A stretch of DNA of 64,000 nt from VAZQ01 sp963712565 (GCA_963712565.1 CAVQIP010000016.1:62001-126000), one strand, 5' to 3'. Numbered from the stretch's first letter, positions 35,090-43,526 are shown. The notes: generated from the letters alone by a model not told the origin. Numbers and translations: made by a program.

Positions 35090-36196
35090 ATGTCCGAACT
35101 GAGCACCGAGGGCGCCGCCGGCGCCGCGGAACAGCAACCCATTGCCGAAATCACGGTGGAAGGAGAGGGCAAGCTCTCCCTCACCGAGGCCGCGCGGGCG
35201 TTGGCCGGCGCACGCAAACCCAAGGAACAACAGGAGGCCGGCGAGCAGCGCGCCGAGAGCGCAGCGCCGCCGGCCGCACGGGAATCGGCCGATGAGGCCG
35301 GGGCCGCCCCTCCGGAGACGGAGGTCCGCGGCGAGACCGAAGAAGGTGCCGATCCGGCAAATCTGCCGCCCATCGAGCCGCCGAGGTCTTGGACGAAGGA
35401 AGACAAGGAACTCTTCACGAGCCTCCCTCGCGAGACGCAGGAACGTATTGCCGAGCGCGAGCGGTCACGGGAGAGCGACTTTCTCCGCCGTCAGAACGAA
35501 GCCGCCGACAAGCTCAAGGGCCTCACGGCCAAGGAGCAGGCGGTGGAACAGGCAAGGCAGCAGTACGAAGCCGCGCTGCCGATCCTGCTGGAAAACCTGC
35601 AAGGCGCCATGGCCGGCGAGTTCGCCGACATCAAGACCATGGCTGACGTGCAGAAAATGGCGAGCGAGGACTGGCCCCGATACATCCGATGGGACGCGCA
35701 GCAAAAGCAAATCGCTGTCGTCAAGCAGGAGCTTTCGGCGGCCGAGGCGCGCCAGCAGCAGGAACGGCAGGAAAAATTCTCGGACTTCGCCAGGCGTGAG
35801 GACGATCTGTTCAAGGAGAAGGTCCCCGACATGGCGGACGCCAAGAAGGCGGCCGAGCTGCAGACCGCCTGCCTCGCCACGCTCACGGGCCTGGGTTTTG
35901 CCGACGCGGAACTGGCGCAATCGTGGAACGGCCAGAAGGATCTCTCCCTTCGCGACCACCGCGTGCAGCTCTTGATCCGCGACGCAACGCTCTGGCGCGA
36001 GGCGCAGGCGAAGGCCAAGGCGGCCAGCAGTAAGACTGTTCCCCCGGTCCAGCGGCCGGGCACCGCGCAACCCCGCGGGGCGGCGCAGGAAGCCCAAATC
36101 CAGAACCTCAACAAGCAACTCGAAACCGCGAGCGGCGTCAACGCGCTCCGGGCCGCGGCCGATCTGGTCAAGGCCAAGCGCGCGGCCGCCCGCTAG
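35090..36196 (+). CDS. Putative phage scaffolding protein
   Basis: 368 aa, strongly acidic, Glu/Ala-rich and low-complexity in the N-terminal 100 residues, then helical coiled coils (AKEQAVEQARQQYEAALP, KQELSAAEARQQQERQEKF) and a basic, Ala/Lys-rich C-terminus (ADLVKAKRAAAR). No sequence domain was recognised. This composition and the place directly before the major capsid gene are those of podovirus scaffolds, whose basic C-terminus contacts capsid. GGAGACATC precedes the ATG. Confidence 0.78.
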   Translation: MSELSTEGAAGAAEQQPIAEITVEGEGKLSLTEAARALAGARKPKEQQEAGEQRAESAAPPAARESADEAGAAPPETEVRGETEEGADPANLPPIEPPRSWTKEDKELFTSLPRETQERIAERERSRESDFLRRQNEAADKLKGLTAKEQAVEQARQQYEAALPILLENLQGAMAGEFADIKTMADVQKMASEDWPRYIRWDAQQKQIAVVKQELSAAEARQQQERQEKFSDFARREDDLFKEKVPDMADAKKAAELQTACLATLTGLGFADAELAQSWNGQKDLSLRDHRVQLLIRDATLWREAQAKAKAASSKTVPPVQRPGTAQPRGAAQEAQIQNLNKQLETASGVNALRAAADLVKAKRAAAR

Positions 36197-36208
36197 AAAG
36201 GCATACCA

Positions 36209-37165
36209 ATGGCTCTCCCCACCAATACCTTCGCGACCTACGAGGCCGTCGGCAACCGCGAGGACCTGTCCGACGTCATCTATCGCATCGATCCGACCGA
36301 CACGCCGGCCATGACGGCGTTCGAGCGGGAAAAGGCGACCGCCGTCAATCATGAATGGCAGACGCAGGCGCTGGCCGCCGTCGATACCGCCAACGCGGTG
36401 CTCGAAGGCGACGATGCCACGACCGATGCGGCGACCCCGACGGTGCGGCTCGGCAACATCTGCCAGATCTCAGACAAGGTGGCCCGCGTCACCGGCACCC
36501 AGCGCGCCGTGGCGCACGCCGGGCGCGACGACGAGCTCGAGTATCAGGAGATGCTCAAGGGCCTCGAGCTCAAGCGCGACATGGAGTCGATCCTGATCGG
36601 CACCAACCAGGCCAAGGTGACCGGCAACAATTCGACGGCGCGCAAGACGGCCTCGATCCTGTCCTGGATCAAGACCAACACGTCGAAGGGCGCTTCCGGC
36701 TCCGACCCCGCGGCGGCCGACGGCACCGGCACCCGCACCGACGGCACCCAGCGGGCGTTCAAGGAGGACCAGCTCAAGACCGTCCTGCAAGGCATCTGGA
36801 ATTCGGGCGGCAAGCCCGACTGCATCATGGTGGGCGGCTTCAACAAGCAGGCGTTCTCGACCTTCACCGGCCGCGCCACGCAGACGGAGGACACCAAGGC
36901 GAAGAAGATCGTGGCCTCGGTGAAATTCTACGACTCCGATTTCGGTACGCTCGAAGTGGTGCCGAACCGGTTCATGCGGCCGCGCGATGCGCTCGTCCTG
37001 CAGACCGACATGTGGGCGGTCGCTTTCCTCAACGGCCGGCGCATGCTGTCGATCCCGCTCGCGCGCACCGGCGACTCCGAGCGCCGGCAGATGCTCTCGG
37101 AATACGCCCTGGTGGCCCGTAACGAAAAGGCCTCCGGCGGGGTGTTCGATCTGACCACGTCGTAA
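36209..37165 (+). CDS. Major capsid protein (SU10 / DUF5309 type)
   Basis: 318 aa. The opening MALPTNTFATYEAVGNREDL followed by DVIYRIDPTDTPAMTAFERE, then ARVTGTQRAVAHAGRDDELE, and the C-terminal VVPNRFMRPRDALVLQTD are features of the SU10-like HK97-fold capsid family. Length matches the family. It follows the scaffold gene by 12 bp with a modest AAAGG ribosome site. It is the marker gene for assigning this prophage to a short-tailed phage type. Confidence 0.92.
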   Translation: MALPTNTFATYEAVGNREDLSDVIYRIDPTDTPAMTAFEREKATAVNHEWQTQALAAVDTANAVLEGDDATTDAATPTVRLGNICQISDKVARVTGTQRAVAHAGRDDELEYQEMLKGLELKRDMESILIGTNQAKVTGNNSTARKTASILSWIKTNTSKGASGSDPAAADGTGTRTDGTQRAFKEDQLKTVLQGIWNSGGKPDCIMVGGFNKQAFSTFTGRATQTEDTKAKKIVASVKFYDSDFGTLEVVPNRFMRPRDALVLQTDMWAVAFLNGRRMLSIPLARTGDSERRQMLSEYALVARNEKASGGVFDLTTS

Positions 37166-37182
37166 CCGAGCGAATAGCGAGG

Positions 37183-37232
37183 TAGCGAGTAGCGAATAGT
37201 GCTGCTCGCTGCCCGCTATTCGCTACTCGCTA
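37183..37232 (+). repeat. Long inverted repeat after the capsid gene
   Basis: 17-bp perfect arms, TAGCGAGTAGCGAATAG at 37183-37199 and its complement at 37216-37232, with a 16-base loop. AGCGAATAGCGAG units also repeat on either side. There is no T-tract, so it is not a simple terminator. The GCGAATAG unit resembles dispersed repeats of alphaproteobacterial genomes. It could instead stabilise the capsid transcript 3' end. Confidence 0.75.
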
Positions 37233-37260
37233 TTCGCTATTCACTCTCACGGAGACAACA

Positions 37261-37629
37261 ATGGCTCTTCCCGAACTCCATCCCGTCAGCGAGGTAGCGG
37301 TCCAGGCATTCTCGCGCTCGATCGGCGCGTCGCCCGAGGCCGCGTATGTGCGAGCTCCGTTTCGTGGCCGGATCATGAAGGTCGGCTGCGTCACGCAAGG
37401 CGTGATCACCACCGCGGACGCCACGATCGCCACCGCCGTCAACGGCAACGCGATTGCCGGCGGAGCGATCACCGTCACCATCGCTGGCGCCGCCGCGGGC
37501 CAACTGTTCAGCGCTGCGCCGACCGCCGCACGCGAGGTCAACGAGGACGATGTGATCTCGTTTACGCCGTCCGGCGCGTCCGGCGCGACCGTCGGCGCCC
37601 AGATGTTCGCCGTCATCCGGAGGGCATGA
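37261..37629 (+). CDS. Putative capsid decoration / head protein
   Basis: 122 aa with GGAGACAACA before the ATG. It is predicted all-beta, Ala/Thr/Val-rich, with VRAPFRGRIMKVGCVTQGV, then AITVTIAGAAAGQ and EDDVISFTPSGAS. Small beta proteins directly after the major capsid gene are usually decoration or head-fibre proteins. The last bases overlap the next start by 4 bp. Confidence 0.68.
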   Translation: MALPELHPVSEVAVQAFSRSIGASPEAAYVRAPFRGRIMKVGCVTQGVITTADATIATAVNGNAIAGGAITVTIAGAAAGQLFSAAPTAAREVNEDDVISFTPSGASGATVGAQMFAVIRRA

Positions 37630-37907
37630 TGCGTGCCTCCTCCCGCCTCGGCAGCAATGCGGTCTTCACCATGAGTGGCAGCTCGCAGGCGACCGCCGCT
37701 TTCGGCCCGCAGACGTACCAGGTTCGCGTCGCCACGGAGGCGCAGCCGGCTTTCGTCAAGATTGACGACGGCACGCCGACGGCCACCTCGAGCGATGTCC
37801 TCATGGGCGCCAACCAGATCGACTATTTCACGGTCACGCCCGGGCAGAAACTTGCCGTGCTGCAAGCCGGCACCGCCGGCAAGGTGTCAGTGACGGAAAT
37901 GACGTGA
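37626..37907 (+). CDS. Small putative head structural protein
   Basis: 93 aa, all-beta, with SSRLGSNAVFTMSGSSQATA, YQVRVATEAQPAFVKIDDG and QIDYFTVTPGQKLAVLQAG. The latter resembles small beta-sandwich proteins that coat capsids. ATG at 37626 overlaps the previous gene by 4 bp; its stop overlaps the next start by one base. No function can be assigned from sequence. Confidence 0.65.
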   Translation: MMRASSRLGSNAVFTMSGSSQATAAFGPQTYQVRVATEAQPAFVKIDDGTPTATSSDVLMGANQIDYFTVTPGQKLAVLQAGTAGKVSVTEMT

Positions 37908-38197
37908 TGCGCACGGAGCTGCTGCTCGACCGTGGCGAACGCAAGATCATCGCGGTCAGCATGCAGGACGTTGAGCCGATCCTCGAGCGGAACAAGGCGC
38001 TGCATGGCGAGCTGCAACAGCACGACTGCGCGCGCCTGATCGCCGACATACCGGCGGTGATCCTGGTGCGATGGCTCAATGAGGAACACACGCGCGGTAA
38101 TACGCATCTGCGGCTATTCACGCGCGAATTCAATGACACGGTGGTACGGCGCAAGCTCGCCGATCCGGACTGGGTCTTTCTGCGGTGCGATAAATGA
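37907..38197 (+). CDS. Small unknown phage protein
   Basis: 96 aa from the ATG at 37907 (TGATG overlap with the preceding stop; a GTG 3 bp earlier is in frame). Contains VSMQDVEPILERNKALHGEL and AVILVRWLNEEH, then RLFTREFNDTVVRRKL. Helical, with no domain recognised. It lies between the decoration-like proteins and the adaptor and overlaps the adaptor by 4 bp. Confidence 0.65.
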   Translation: MRTELLLDRGERKIIAVSMQDVEPILERNKALHGELQQHDCARLIADIPAVILVRWLNEEHTRGNTHLRLFTREFNDTVVRRKLADPDWVFLRCDK

Positions 38198-38799
38198 GCA
38201 TCACGACCTATAGCGAGCTCAAGGCCGCGGTCGAGAACTGGCTCGATCATACGCTGTTTACGGCGCGGGTGCCGGAGTTCATCGCCCTGTTCGAGGCGAC
38301 GGCCAACCGCCGCCTGCGTGCGCGCCAGCAGGAAGCCTCGGTCACGCTCACGCCGGCGGCAGGCTCGGCCGCCCTGCCGGCGGATTATCTGAGCTGGCGG
38401 CGCGTGACCTGGACCGGCTCGTCCCGCGTCGAGCTGCAATACGTGCATCCGTCCTATCTGCAGGCGGCCTACCCCTCGTCGCCATCCGATGTGCCGCGCA
38501 TTTTCACCATCGAAGGAACAACCCTGAAGGTGCGGCCGGTCGACGATGCCGCGCTCGAATTCGACTATTTCCAGAAGATCGCCGCCCTGTCGGATGGCGC
38601 GCCCGCGAATTGGTTGCTGACTTCGCATCCCGATCTCTACCTGTTCGGCTCCCTGATCGAGGCCGAGATGTTCGGCGTGAACGACGAGCGTGCGCCGCTC
38701 TGGAAGGCGCGTCGCGATGAAATCTTCGACGAGATCGAGAGATTGAGCAACAAAACCCGCGGAGCGGGCGCAATACGTGCAATGGGGCACACGCCGTGA
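38194..38799 (+). CDS. Head-tail adaptor protein (SU10 type)
   Basis: 201 aa. The opening MSITTYSELKAAVENWLDHT, then FIALFEATANRRLRARQQE and DYLSWRRVTW, are typical of the adaptor family of short-tailed phages that binds below the portal. The C-terminal helical part LFGSLIEAEMFGVNDERAPL ends in a basic tail. It overlaps its neighbours on both sides by 4 bp, indicating a tightly packed operon. Confidence 0.85.
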   Translation: MSITTYSELKAAVENWLDHTLFTARVPEFIALFEATANRRLRARQQEASVTLTPAAGSAALPADYLSWRRVTWTGSSRVELQYVHPSYLQAAYPSSPSDVPRIFTIEGTTLKVRPVDDAALEFDYFQKIAALSDGAPANWLLTSHPDLYLFGSLIEAEMFGVNDERAPLWKARRDEIFDEIERLSNKTRGAGAIRAMGHTP

Positions 38800-40253
38800 T
38801 CCTGCAATTCGGAGAATGGAAGCCGGATCTCGCCAATTATGACGGCGAAACGTCGCAGCTTGCGCAGAATGTCGTGCCGCGCGCCGACGGCTATGGACCG
38901 TGGAAGTCATTGTCCCCGTTCTCCGCGGCGCTCCCCGCCGGTTGCCGCGGCCTGTTCTATGCGCGCAAGAGCGATGGCACCGTGGTCATCTTCGCCGGCA
39001 CATCGACGCGGCTCTACAAGCTCAACAACACCGATTTTACCTGGGCGGAGGTATCGAAGGCAGGACTTGCCTATTCCGGGCTGCCGACCACGGACCATTG
39101 GCAGTTCGCCCAGTTCGGCAACTTCGTCATCGCGGTGCAGGCCAACACTGTTCCGCAGGCCTTCGACATCACCAGCTCGTCGGCGTTCACCGATCTCGGC
39201 GGTTCGCCGCCGCAAGCGCGCTATGTCGCGGTGGTCGGGCGTTTCCTGGTGTTGTCCGGCCTGCTGTCGACGCCCTATCGCATCCAATGGTCGGGGCTCA
39301 ATGCGATCGTCACCTGGACTCCCGGCGTCAATTCGAGCGACTTCCAGGATCTGCCGGATGGCGGCATCGTCCGCGGCGTTGCCGGCGGCGAGTTCGGCGT
39401 GATCTTTCAGGATGGCGTGATCCGCCGCATGGTCTATGCGGTCGGCGCGCCCTATGTGTTTCAGATCGACCGCATCGCCGAGGACAAAGGCTTGCTCGCG
39501 CCGTACTCGCTCATCCGCGCCGGCGACAGGATATTCTTTTTGGCCAACCAAGGCTTCCACGGCATGCTCTCGACCGGCGTGCCGGAACCCATCGCGAAGG
39601 AAAAGTTCGACCGCGCGTTCTTCGCCGACTACGACCAGGCGCAGTTGCAGCTCGTCATCGGCGCGAGCGACCCGGAGAACAGCCGCATTTTCTGGGCCTA
39701 CAAATCCCAGGCGGGCGAGGCCGGGCTGTTCGACAAGATGATCTGCTACGACTATGCGCTCGGCCGCGGCTCGATCATCGCGCAGGCTGGGGAATACCTC
39801 ACGACGATGTCGCGACCGGGGCTGACCCTGGAAGGGCTGGATTCGATCGCCCCGTCGATTGATGCGCTGACGTTTTCGCTCGACGACGTCGCATTGTCGG
39901 CGCTGCCCAAGATCGCGCTGGTGGACGGCAGTCACAGAGTGGCGTTCTCGACCGGCCCGAATTTCGAGGCGACGTTGGATACCCCGGAACGGGCGCTTGG
40001 CGGCCGCCGCGTACGGGTGAAGGGCCTGCGGCCGATCACCGATGCGCCGACCTGCTATGGCTCGGTCGGCGCGCGCGAGAGCGTGCAAAGCGCGGTGAGC
40101 TACGGCGCCGAGCAGCTCGTGAACGGCAAGGGGCTGTGCCCCGCCAACGTCTCGACCCGGCTGGCGCGCGCGCGTCTGCGCATTCCGGCCGGCACGGCCT
40201 GGAGCTTCGCCAATGGGTTCGAGCCGCAATTCGCGCCGGAGGGCCGGCGGTGA
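38796..40253 (+). CDS. Tail hub / nozzle protein (P22 gp10-like)
   Basis: 485 aa. The N-terminus MILQFGEWKPDLANYDGETS followed by NVVPRADGYGPWKSL is characteristic of packaged-DNA stabilisation or nozzle proteins. The rest is repetitive beta (ARKSDGTVVIFAGTSTRLYK, RYVAVVGRFLVLSG, WSGLNAIVTWTPG), consistent with a beta-propeller. It closes the portal-adaptor channel. It overlaps the adaptor gene by 4 bp and the next gene's GTG start by 4 bp. Confidence 0.82.
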   Translation: MILQFGEWKPDLANYDGETSQLAQNVVPRADGYGPWKSLSPFSAALPAGCRGLFYARKSDGTVVIFAGTSTRLYKLNNTDFTWAEVSKAGLAYSGLPTTDHWQFAQFGNFVIAVQANTVPQAFDITSSSAFTDLGGSPPQARYVAVVGRFLVLSGLLSTPYRIQWSGLNAIVTWTPGVNSSDFQDLPDGGIVRGVAGGEFGVIFQDGVIRRMVYAVGAPYVFQIDRIAEDKGLLAPYSLIRAGDRIFFLANQGFHGMLSTGVPEPIAKEKFDRAFFADYDQAQLQLVIGASDPENSRIFWAYKSQAGEAGLFDKMICYDYALGRGSIIAQAGEYLTTMSRPGLTLEGLDSIAPSIDALTFSLDDVALSALPKIALVDGSHRVAFSTGPNFEATLDTPERALGGRRVRVKGLRPITDAPTCYGSVGARESVQSAVSYGAEQLVNGKGLCPANVSTRLARARLRIPAGTAWSFANGFEPQFAPEGRR

Positions 40254-41068
40254 CGATCGGAACGCTCTCTCCGACCGAGCAGGATCTCTACAAGATCGTC
40301 GCCCTCGTCCGGCAGCTCGCGGAGCGCAACAATAGCGGGGTAGCGACGACTGATCTGAACGACGATGCGGTGACCAACGGCAAGCTCGCCAACATGGCGC
40401 AGAGCACGGTCAAGGGCCGCGCGGGGGGCGCCGGCACCGGCGATCCGAGCGATCTCGGCGTGCCGCAACTGATCGCCATCCTCGGCATCCCGGCCAACAT
40501 CCGGAAGTTCACGTCCAGCGGCACCTATCCGGCCGTCACCAACGGCGACGTGAAAGTGCTGGTGATGGCGAAGGCCGGCGGCGGCGGCGGCGGTAGCAGC
40601 ACATCCGCCAATTTTGCCGGTGGCAGCGGCGGCGAAGGCGCGACAAGTTGGAAGCTGACGAGTGCATCGGCGCTCAGCGGACAGACCGTCACCATTGGGG
40701 CAGGCGGAGCGAACGTCGCAGCCAATACCGACAGCGCAGGTGGAAATGGCGGCACATCCAACATCGGCACCGTGATTACGGCTCCGGGCGGGAGTGGCGG
40801 CAGTAAAGGCAGCGTGGGCGGCGCGGGCGGCGGCGGCGGCAGCGGCGGCACCAATGATTGGGGAGAGCCTGGAATCTCCGGCGCGCCGGGACAGACCGCC
40901 GACGGCACCAAGATGATTGGTGCCACGGGCGGCGGGCGCGGCGGCGGAATATTCGGCTCTGCTGGCGTTGCCAATTCCGGCGGTGGTGGCGGTCCTGGAT
41001 TTTCGGCCGCGGCATCCGGGGGCGGCGGTTCCGGCATTATCATCTGCATCGAGTTCGGAGCGATCTGA
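40250..41068 (+). CDS. Glycine-rich phage tail fibre-like protein
   Basis: 272 aa starting with GTG at 40250, overlapping the previous stop. An N-terminal helical part (1-60, SPTEQDLYKIVALVRQLAER) likely trimerises or docks. The C-terminal two thirds are Gly/Ser-rich, with runs such as AGGGGGGSSTS, GAGGANV, GGAGGGGGSGG, spaced by beta strands. It resembles polyglycine adhesin domains, in which Gly loops form a receptor-binding fold. The host receptor is unknown. Confidence 0.75.
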   Translation: MTIGTLSPTEQDLYKIVALVRQLAERNNSGVATTDLNDDAVTNGKLANMAQSTVKGRAGGAGTGDPSDLGVPQLIAILGIPANIRKFTSSGTYPAVTNGDVKVLVMAKAGGGGGGSSTSANFAGGSGGEGATSWKLTSASALSGQTVTIGAGGANVAANTDSAGGNGGTSNIGTVITAPGGSGGSKGSVGGAGGGGGSGGTNDWGEPGISGAPGQTADGTKMIGATGGGRGGGIFGSAGVANSGGGGGPGFSAAASGGGGSGIIICIEFGAI

Positions 41069-41069
41069 T

Positions 41070-41453
41070 ATGCGGCACGTCGTTCTCGATCCCGACAATC
41101 GCGTCGTCAACGTCGTCGAGTTGGACGAAGGGGCCGCATGGAGCGCGCCGGAGCGCTGCAGGGTGATTGCGTCCGGCACCGGCAACATCGGCGACACCTT
41201 CGACGGAGCAACGTTTATCCCGCCACCGTCCGAAGCGGAGCCGCCGCTGCGCCGGCTCGTGCGCAGAAGCATCATCGTCGATCGCCTGCAGGCGGCGGGA
41301 AAGCTGATGGCGGCGCGCGAAATGCTCGACGCCGCCGATCTTTACACCCGCGAACGCTGGAACGCGCGCGAGGCGATCTATGCCGACGACCCGACTGCGA
41401 TTGCCTTGCTGCAGGCGATCGGCGCCGATCCCGAGGCGATCCTGGCGCCGTGA
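41070..41453 (+). CDS. Unknown phage protein after the Gly-rich fibre
   Basis: 127 aa from the ATG at 41070, with TCGGAGCG upstream. N-terminal beta part (HVVLDPDNRVVNVVELDEG) and a helical C-terminus (IIVDRLQAAGKLMAAREM). N-terminal motifs of this style appear in tail-fibre assembly or chaperone-like proteins placed after fibres; this is an inference from position. Its stop overlaps the next GTG start. Confidence 0.65.
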   Translation: MRHVVLDPDNRVVNVVELDEGAAWSAPERCRVIASGTGNIGDTFDGATFIPPPSEAEPPLRRLVRRSIIVDRLQAAGKLMAAREMLDAADLYTRERWNAREAIYADDPTAIALLQAIGADPEAILAP

Positions 41454-41968
41454 GACTCGTCTGCGTCGACCCCGCGCGCGCCCATGAGGTTTGGCCGCAC
41501 GTCCGGGATCTGATCCTTGCCGCCATGAAGCGCGGCGATCTTGGCTCGTTCCGGCCGGTCGAGGACAACGTGCTGCGCGGCGATGCGCTGCTCTGGCTCG
41601 CCATAGCCCGCGAAGAGCATCAGGACGTTGACGCCCGTCTTCGCGGGCTATGCCGTGAACGCCCTGATGGTGACGGCAAGCGCATCGCGGCGGCCGCGGT
41701 CACCGCCTTGCACGAGACGGAGTGGCGCAAGGTCTGTGTCGTCGTCGCCTGCGGCGCGCGTCCCCGCGAAGGCGGGGATCTCGGCCGGAGGCACGGTGCC
41801 GGCACGCGCCCCCGCGAAGGCGGGGGCTGGCTGGCGCTGCTCGACGGGATCGAAAACTACGCCCGCAAGGCCGGATGCTCGGCCGTGCGCATCATGGGCC
41901 GCAAGGGCTGGGCGCGCGTGCTGACGTCATATCGGGCGAAACGAATCATTCTGGAAAGGGACTTGTGA
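41450..41968 (+). CDS. Acetyltransferase-fold-like phage protein interrupted by in-frame repeats
   Basis: 172 aa starting with GTG at 41450. Its core resembles a GNAT-like phage protein found beside tail genes: VEDNVLRGDALLWLA, then VCVVVACGA, WLALLDGIENYARKAGC and GRKGWARVL. The core is broken by two segments that look foreign: residues about 52-79, holding a perfect 15-bp inverted repeat, and residues about 103-126, holding two RPREGG-coding copies of a CCCCGCGAAGGCGGGG element. Both leave the frame open. Whether the protein still folds is unknown. Confidence 0.65.
   Translation: MRLVCVDPARAHEVWPHVRDLILAAMKRGDLGSFRPVEDNVLRGDALLWLAIAREEHQDVDARLRGLCRERPDGDGKRIAAAAVTALHETEWRKVCVVVACGARPREGGDLGRRHGAGTRPREGGGWLALLDGIENYARKAGCSAVRIMGRKGWARVLTSYRAKRIILERDL
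41602..41652 (+). repeat. Perfect 15-bp inverted repeat inside a coding gene
   Basis: CATAGCCCGCGAAGA (41602-41616) and its exact complement (41638-41652) around a 21-base loop, within the GNAT-like phage gene. It coincides with a segment absent from what I recall of the family's conserved core, so it may be an inserted palindromic element. Confidence 0.7.
41757..41830 (+). repeat. Two copies of a palindromic CCCCGCGAAGGCGGGG element in a gene
   Basis: CCCCGCGAAGGCGGGG occurs at about 41762-41777 and, with one more C and G, at about 41810-41826; both are preceded by CGCG. This is the form of short palindromes dispersed in alphaproteobacterial intergenic DNA. Here the pair adds about 24 codons in frame. 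Confidence 0.75.
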
Positions 41969-41970
41969 CC

Positions 41971-43077
41971 ATGGGCGGCAGCACGCAGGAAAAAACCACG
42001 ACCACGTCGCAGAGCAATGCATTCGGGCAGTCGTCGCAGCAGCGACAGCAGCAGCAGCAGGCGCAGCAACAGCAGCAATCCGGGGCGAGTTCGCAAACCA
42101 CGACCCCATGGGACACCACCGGCGGGCTGCTCACCAGCATCCTCAATCAGCTCGGCGGCATCCCGGCCGGCCCGAGCCCGATCGAGACCACCGCACTGAA
42201 CCTGATGTCGTCCTCGGCCCAGGCCGGCAATCCCTACGCGCCTGCGATCGGTGGCGTGGCCACCGAGCTGCTCGGCGGCGGCCCGGACCGCAGCGGCCTG
42301 GTGAACGATGCCTACCAGCAGTATCAACGGCAGTTGTCGCCCTATTTGAATGCGGACTATCTCAATCCATACACCACGCCGGGGTTCTCGAACGCGTTCG
42401 ATAAGCTGACCGGAGACATTACGAATCAAATCAATGGTCAATTCGCCGCCGCCGGCCGCGACTTGTCCGGGCTCAACCAGCAAGCGCTGGCGCGCGGCCT
42501 GACGCAGGGTGCCGGGCAACTGATCCAAAATCAGTACAATCAGAACGTGGCCAACCAGCTTGGCGCCATCAACTCGCTTTACGGCGCCGGCAACACGACC
42601 GCGGGCCTGTTCTCCACCCTCGACCAGGCGCGGCTCGGCAACATGAAGGCTGGGATCGGCGCCGCCGATGCGGCGAACGCGGCGCAGATGTGGGGGCCGA
42701 CCCAGATGCTGGCGATTGAGGCGCAGCGGCGCGGCATCCCGCTGCAGACCCTTGCCGCGCAGTACGGCATGGTGTTGCCGGCGGCGCAGGCGTTTGCAAC
42801 GAGAACCGGTGCCACCTCCGGCTCGGAATCCGGTACCAGCTCGGCCTACGGCTCCTCGTCCGGCACCGCGGCCGGCACGTCCTCGGGCCAGGGCACACAG
42901 AACACGACCACGAGCACGCCCTTCAATCCGTTGTCGCTTCTGCCGCTCGCATTCGCTCCGCTCTCCGGCGGCGCGAGCCTGGCGGGAATGGGTGCGAGCG
43001 CGCTCGGCGGCGGGCTGTTCAGCGCGCTGAGCAACGGCTTCATGGGGCCCGGATCGTTCCGGCCGACGGGAGGATAG
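41971..43077 (+). CDS. Gln/Asn/Gly-rich phage protein, probably ejection or tail component
   Basis: 368 aa from the ATG at 41971. A Thr/Gln-rich N-terminus with poly-Gln runs (QQRQQQQQAQQQQQ) is followed by a helical middle with QYQRQLSPYLNADYLNPYTT, DITNQINGQFAAAGRDLSGL and NQQALARGLTQG, then a Ser/Gly/Thr linker and a C-terminal hydrophobic Gly-rich stretch (PLAFAPLSGGASLAGMG). Proteins with this order in SU10-like phages are internal ejection or tail proteins; the hydrophobic tail could contact the membrane. Function inferred from position and composition. Confidence 0.7.
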   Translation: MGGSTQEKTTTTSQSNAFGQSSQQRQQQQQAQQQQQSGASSQTTTPWDTTGGLLTSILNQLGGIPAGPSPIETTALNLMSSSAQAGNPYAPAIGGVATELLGGGPDRSGLVNDAYQQYQRQLSPYLNADYLNPYTTPGFSNAFDKLTGDITNQINGQFAAAGRDLSGLNQQALARGLTQGAGQLIQNQYNQNVANQLGAINSLYGAGNTTAGLFSTLDQARLGNMKAGIGAADAANAAQMWGPTQMLAIEAQRRGIPLQTLAAQYGMVLPAAQAFATRTGATSGSESGTSSAYGSSSGTAAGTSSGQGTQNTTTSTPFNPLSLLPLAFAPLSGGASLAGMGASALGGGLFSALSNGFMGPGSFRPTGG

Positions 43078-43081
43078 ATCC

Positions 43082-43525
43082 ATGGCAGGCATATTCCCCG
43101 ACATCTTCGGCGCCGCCGGCGGCGCGGGTAACGGCGTGTTGCCGTTCGGCGGCCCGCCAGCCGCGCCAAATCCTGTCGACGCCAATCGCAACGCCATCCT
43201 GGGCTATCTCGCCGGCGCGCTGCAGGGCGGCAATCTCGGCCAGTCGATCGGGCGCGGGCTCCAGGGCTGGCTCACCGGCTCGCAAACGGATGCGACGGAG
43301 CAGGCGCGGCACGCGGCTGCGCAATACGTCGCGCAGCAACCCGACATCGACCTCGCCGTCAGATCCGCGCTGATGCACAGCCCCGCGCTCGCGATGCAGT
43401 ACCTGCAGGCCAAGGCCAGGCCGCACATGACGCGCGACATCACCGAGTACGAATACGCCAGGAAGCAAGGCTTTACCGGCACGCTGGCGGATTTCCTGCA
43501 GCGCAAGCGCGGCGCTGCGCTCTGA
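43082..43525 (+). CDS. Unknown phage virion-associated protein
   Basis: 147 aa, 4 bp after the Gln-rich protein. A Gly/Pro-rich N-terminus (FGAAGGAGNGVLPFGGPP) leads to helical segments AILGYLAGALQGGNLGQS and VRSALMHSPALAMQYLQAKA, ending in YEYARKQGFTGTLADFLQRK. The last motif resembles the C-termini of virion proteins that carry short YxYAxxQGFxGT peptides. Probably an internal virion protein. Confidence 0.65.
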   Translation: MAGIFPDIFGAAGGAGNGVLPFGGPPAAPNPVDANRNAILGYLAGALQGGNLGQSIGRGLQGWLTGSQTDATEQARHAAAQYVAQQPDIDLAVRSALMHSPALAMQYLQAKARPHMTRDITEYEYARKQGFTGTLADFLQRKRGAAL

Positions 43526-43526
43526 C

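Noticed and set aside
38907..40229. 440-codon frame antisense to the nozzle gene
   Set aside because: Low-complexity Arg/Asp/His composition and no start context; the plus-strand gene fits the phage operon.
40560..41050. GGC-rich tandem sequence that could look like a repeat array
   Set aside because: It encodes polyglycine within a fibre gene with no regular spacer units, so it is not a CRISPR or satellite.
41936..41957. ACGAATCATTCT resembling part of the promoter repeat
   Set aside because: It lies in coding sequence, lacks the spacing and the CTCCAAAA part, and is probably chance.
41857..43197. 446-codon frame antisense to the Gln-rich protein
   Set aside because: It is explained by the repeated GC-rich codons of the plus-strand gene and has no ribosome site or domain.
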